Assembly: GCA_019749855.1 (NCBI GenBank)
Contig: JAIEPI010000137.1
Location: 1-8,215, forward strand
Length of the DNA: 8,215 nucleotides
Reading direction: 5' to 3'
DNA from: Rickettsiales bacterium
GTDB lineage: Bacteria; Pseudomonadota; Alphaproteobacteria; Rickettsiales; UBA998
Part shown: positions 6,376-8,215 of the stretch, piece by piece
Numbering within the stretch: position 1 is the stretch's first letter
Layout: each line of letters starts with the position of its first letter
The notes under the pieces: model-generated
Seen by the model: the letters and a program-made list of their open reading frames with translations, nothing else
Databases searched by the model: none
What the model was told of the DNA's origin: nothing
Position numbers and translations under genes: made by a program

Positions 6376-6402
6376 TTGATAATTCAACAAAAAAGCGATA
6401 AT
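6376..6402 (+). promoter_or_regulatory. Candidate rpsB-tsf promoter
   Basis: TTGATA (6376-6381) and GATAAT (6397-6402) resemble sigma70-type -35 and -10 boxes. Their 15-bp spacing is shorter than ideal, which lowers confidence. Transcription would start near 6409 and give a leader of about 100 nt that includes the hairpins described next. Confidence 0.4.
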
Positions 6403-6420
6403 GAAGCGCTCCACCACACA

Positions 6421-6469
6421 CACGGAGGTTTGGGGTTCGCCCCTCCGGTGTTGCTGATTCGTCAGTGAC
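6421..6469 (+). promoter_or_regulatory. Structured rpsB leader: two adjacent TTCG-loop hairpins
   Basis: Hairpin 1 (6421-6450) closes GGGG/CCCC around TTCG, with outer pairs GGA/TCC and CAC/GTG separated by a GGTTT bulge and a single G. Hairpin 2 pairs GTTGCTGA (6450-6457) with TCAGTGAC (6462-6469) around TTCG, 8 bp including two G-U pairs. The two abut at 6450 and could stack. No T-tract follows either, so they are less likely to be simple terminators for pilU. In gammaproteobacteria S2 represses rpsB-tsf through the leader; a similar role here is inference. Confidence 0.5.
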
Positions 6470-6492
6470 TAGTCTTCCGTGGAGGTATAACC

Positions 6493-6500
6493 GGAAAGGA
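6493..6500 (+). promoter_or_regulatory. rpsB ribosome binding site
   Basis: GGAAAGGA ends 8 nt before the rpsB ATG at 6509 and is the expected Shine-Dalgarno. It partly pairs with an upstream TTCCG (6475-6479), CGGAA being at 6492-6496. A stronger match to anti-SD, GGAGGT (6481-6486), lies too far upstream (22 nt) for direct use and may be a standby site. Confidence 0.65.
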
Positions 6501-6508
6501 TTTTTATT

Positions 6509-7426
6509 ATGGCACTACCACAATTTACGATGCGTGAGCTTATTGAAGCGGGCGTTCACTTTGGACATAAAACCCGTCGTTGGAACCCACGTATGGCACC
6601 ATTCATTTATGGTGTTCGCAACGATACACACATTATTGATCTGGGCAAAACTGTCCCCTTGCTTCAAAACGCGCTGACTGCCTTGCGTGAAGTCGCAGCG
6701 GCCAATGGCAAAGTTCTGTTTGTTGGCACCAAGCGTCAGGCCAGTGAATTTGTTCAGGAAGCGGCGATCAAATGCAACCAGTACTACATTAACCAGCGCT
6801 GGCTGGGCGGCATGATGACCAACTGGAACACCATCCAGAACTCCATCAAGCGCTTGAATCAAATTGAAGATCGTCTCGGCGGCACTCAAAAAGGCCTCAC
6901 CAAGAAAGAAGTTTTGATGATGGAACGTCAGCGTGACAAACTTTTGTCATCGCTTGGCGGCATCCGCAAAATGAATGGCCGTCCCAATATGCTGTTCATT
7001 GTTGATGTCACGAAGGAAGATTTGGCGGTTTTAGAGGCGCGCAAATTGGGCATTCCCATTGTGGCGATTGTTGATACCAACGCATCGATTGATGGCATTG
7101 ACTACCCAATCCCTGGCAATGATGATGCGGCACGTGCCATTCGTCTGTATTGCCAGCTTGCCGCGGATGCGGTGATTGATGGCCGCGAATCCGCTGGCCT
7201 CACCACGGAGAAGTTTGAATTTACGCGTGAAATGGTCGTTGAAGATGAGCCTGCTGTTGAAAAAGAGGACGAATCTAAAATAAAAGCCACCACGAAAAAA
7301 GCTTCAATGGCAGAAGCAGCAAAGAAAGCTGCAGAGGCAACGAAAGCAAAGCCGAAGGGTAAAAAAGCTGAAAAGCCTTTGCTGGCTGATGAAGGCTCTG
7401 CCCCTGAAAGCGACGAAGCAGCGTAA
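6509..7426 (+). CDS. rpsB: 30S ribosomal protein S2
   Basis: S2 binds the small ribosomal subunit between head and body and is needed for S1 recruitment and initiation. The protein has 305 residues against 241 in E. coli. The conserved core covers about 1-230: TMRELIEAGVHFGH (7-20), RWNPRM (24-29), HIIDLGKTVPLL (41-52), VLFVGTKRQA (69-78), YINQRWLGGMMTNW (93-106), NMLFIVDV (160-167) and GIPIVAIVDTN (181-191), followed by DYPIPGNDDA (198-207). After about 240 there is a charged extension rich in Lys, Ala and Glu, a feature of many alphaproteobacterial S2 proteins and probably disordered. The start is set by the MALPQFTMREL beginning and the Shine-Dalgarno upstream. tsf follows 38 nt later, the usual rpsB-tsf order. 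Confidence 0.98.
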   Translation: MALPQFTMRELIEAGVHFGHKTRRWNPRMAPFIYGVRNDTHIIDLGKTVPLLQNALTALREVAAANGKVLFVGTKRQASEFVQEAAIKCNQYYINQRWLGGMMTNWNTIQNSIKRLNQIEDRLGGTQKGLTKKEVLMMERQRDKLLSSLGGIRKMNGRPNMLFIVDVTKEDLAVLEARKLGIPIVAIVDTNASIDGIDYPIPGNDDAARAIRLYCQLAADAVIDGRESAGLTTEKFEFTREMVVEDEPAVEKEDESKIKATTKKASMAEAAKKAAEATKAKPKGKKAEKPLLADEGSAPESDEAA

Positions 7427-7464
7427 ATCGTGCACATTAACCGATAGTTATAAGGATAAGAGAC

Positions 7465-8215
7465 ATGTCTGTTTCAGCCTCTCTGGTAAAAGAACTGCGT
7501 GAAAAAACTGGCGCAGGAATGATGGACTGCAAAAAAGCGCTTGAAGAATCAGCGGGTCAATTGGAAGCAGCCGTTGATTGGCTGCGTAAAAAAGGCTTGG
7601 CGGCAGCGGCGAAAAAATCTGGGCGTGTGGCGGCTGAAGGCTTAATTGCCGTCAGCGTCAAGGGACTCAGCGGCGCTATTATCGAACTCAACTCAGAAAC
7701 TGATTTCGTGGCGCGCAATGAGCATTTTCAGCAATTGGTTCGCACCGTCGCTGAAACGGCACTTGATAAAAAAGGTGACGCAGAGGCGGTTCGCCATGCC
7801 ATGCTGACCAGCGGTAAAACTGTGGCGGATGAAATCGTGGCGGCGGTCGCTACCATTGGTGAAAATATGAATTTTCGTCGCAGTGCATTTGTGAGCGTTT
7901 CGCAAGGCCATATCGCCTCCTATATCCACAGCGCAGTACAGCCTGGCATGGGCAAAATTGGCGTTCTCGTTGCACTGGAAACGGAAGCCAGTGGTGCAAA
8001 AATTGAAGAGCTTGGCAAGCAGATTGCCATGCATATTGCGGCGGCAAAGCCTGAGGCATTGCACCGCGAACAGGTGGATATTTCCAAGCTGGATCGTGAG
8101 CGCGCTGTATTGAAAGAACAAGCAATCGCTTCAGGCAAAGCACCGGACATTGCCGAGAAGATGGTCGAGGGCCGTATTCGCAAATACTACGAAGAGGTCG
8201 TGCTTCTGGAGCAAC
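7465..8215 (+). CDS. tsf: Elongation factor Ts, 3' end beyond the window
   Basis: EF-Ts is the nucleotide exchange factor that releases GDP from EF-Tu. The first 250 codons are present and open to the right edge; E. coli EF-Ts has 283 residues, so only a modest C-terminal part is missing. The UBA-like N-terminal domain shows LVKELREKTGAGMMDCKKAL (7-26), including the TGAGMMDCK signature. ELNSETDFVARNE (74-86) carries the TDFVARN motif that contacts EF-Tu. IHSAVQPGMGKIGVLVALE (154-172) belongs to the core domain, and QIAMHIAAAKP (186-196) is also conserved. The ATG at 7465 is preceded by AAGGA (7452-7456) with 8-nt spacing. It is cotranscribed with rpsB, as is usual. No disruption is seen in the visible part. 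Confidence 0.97.
   Translation, partial: MSVSASLVKELREKTGAGMMDCKKALEESAGQLEAAVDWLRKKGLAAAAKKSGRVAAEGLIAVSVKGLSGAIIELNSETDFVARNEHFQQLVRTVAETALDKKGDAEAVRHAMLTSGKTVADEIVAAVATIGENMNFRRSAFVSVSQGHIASYIHSAVQPGMGKIGVLVALETEASGAKIEELGKQIAMHIAAAKPEALHREQVDISKLDRERAVLKEQAIASGKAPDIAEKMVEGRIRKYYEEVVLLEQ

Noticed and set aside
6465..6677. 70-residue plus-strand ORF overlapping the rpsB start, possible leader peptide
   Set aside because: It starts at a GTG without a Shine-Dalgarno and runs out of frame through the conserved S2 N-terminus; its sequence shows no leader-peptide features.
7102..7437. Antisense 111-residue ORF over the end of rpsB
   Set aside because: It is the reverse reading of the Lys/Ala/Glu tail, rich in Ala/Phe/Ser, with no independent support.

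Overview
The window most likely comes from an alphaproteobacterium with type IV pilus (T4P) retraction machinery. The main taxonomic evidence is the ribosomal protein S2 N-terminus (GVHFGH, then GVRNDTHIIDLGKTVPLL) and its long Lys/Ala-rich C-terminal tail. The left end also carries CATTGCGAG-type and TTCCCGCG-type dispersed palindromes, which are common in alphaproteobacterial genomes. This is inference; genus and species cannot be named from the sequence alone.

Layout. Positions 1 to about 122 hold the 5' end of an IS30-family insertion sequence, whose transposase is read on the minus strand and leaves the window on the left. Its only candidate ATG is followed directly by an in-frame TGA, so this copy may be dead. 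From about 128 to 427 lies a cluster of at least three different dispersed palindromic repeats and no gene. Next come two minus-strand genes in transcription order: a secreted M23 metallopeptidase (2401 to 1535) and pyrD, quinone-linked dihydroorotate dehydrogenase (1525 to 461), only 9 nt apart. A 94-nt divergent intergenic region separates these from a plus-strand group: an exported protein with a long Pro/Ala/Ser-rich linker and C-terminal TPRs (2496-4070), pilT (4103-5212) and pilU (5218-6354). After a structured leader of about 150 nt come rpsB (6509-7426) and tsf (7465 to beyond the right edge).

How the genes fit together. PilT and PilU are the hexameric ATPases that drive pilus retraction. 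The TPR protein directly upstream has the layout of an envelope assembly factor, which makes it a candidate unrecognised T4P accessory protein with some resemblance in architecture to FimV. The divergent M23 peptidase could remodel the cell wall around an envelope machine, but it could also be an ordinary cell-wall hydrolase. pyrD (pyrimidine synthesis) and rpsB-tsf (translation) are housekeeping genes.

No complete novel defence or mobile system is visible. The points most worth following up are the TPR/pilT/pilU group, the rpsB leader with two adjacent TTCG-loop hairpins, the disrupted IS30 copy and the dense repeat cluster.
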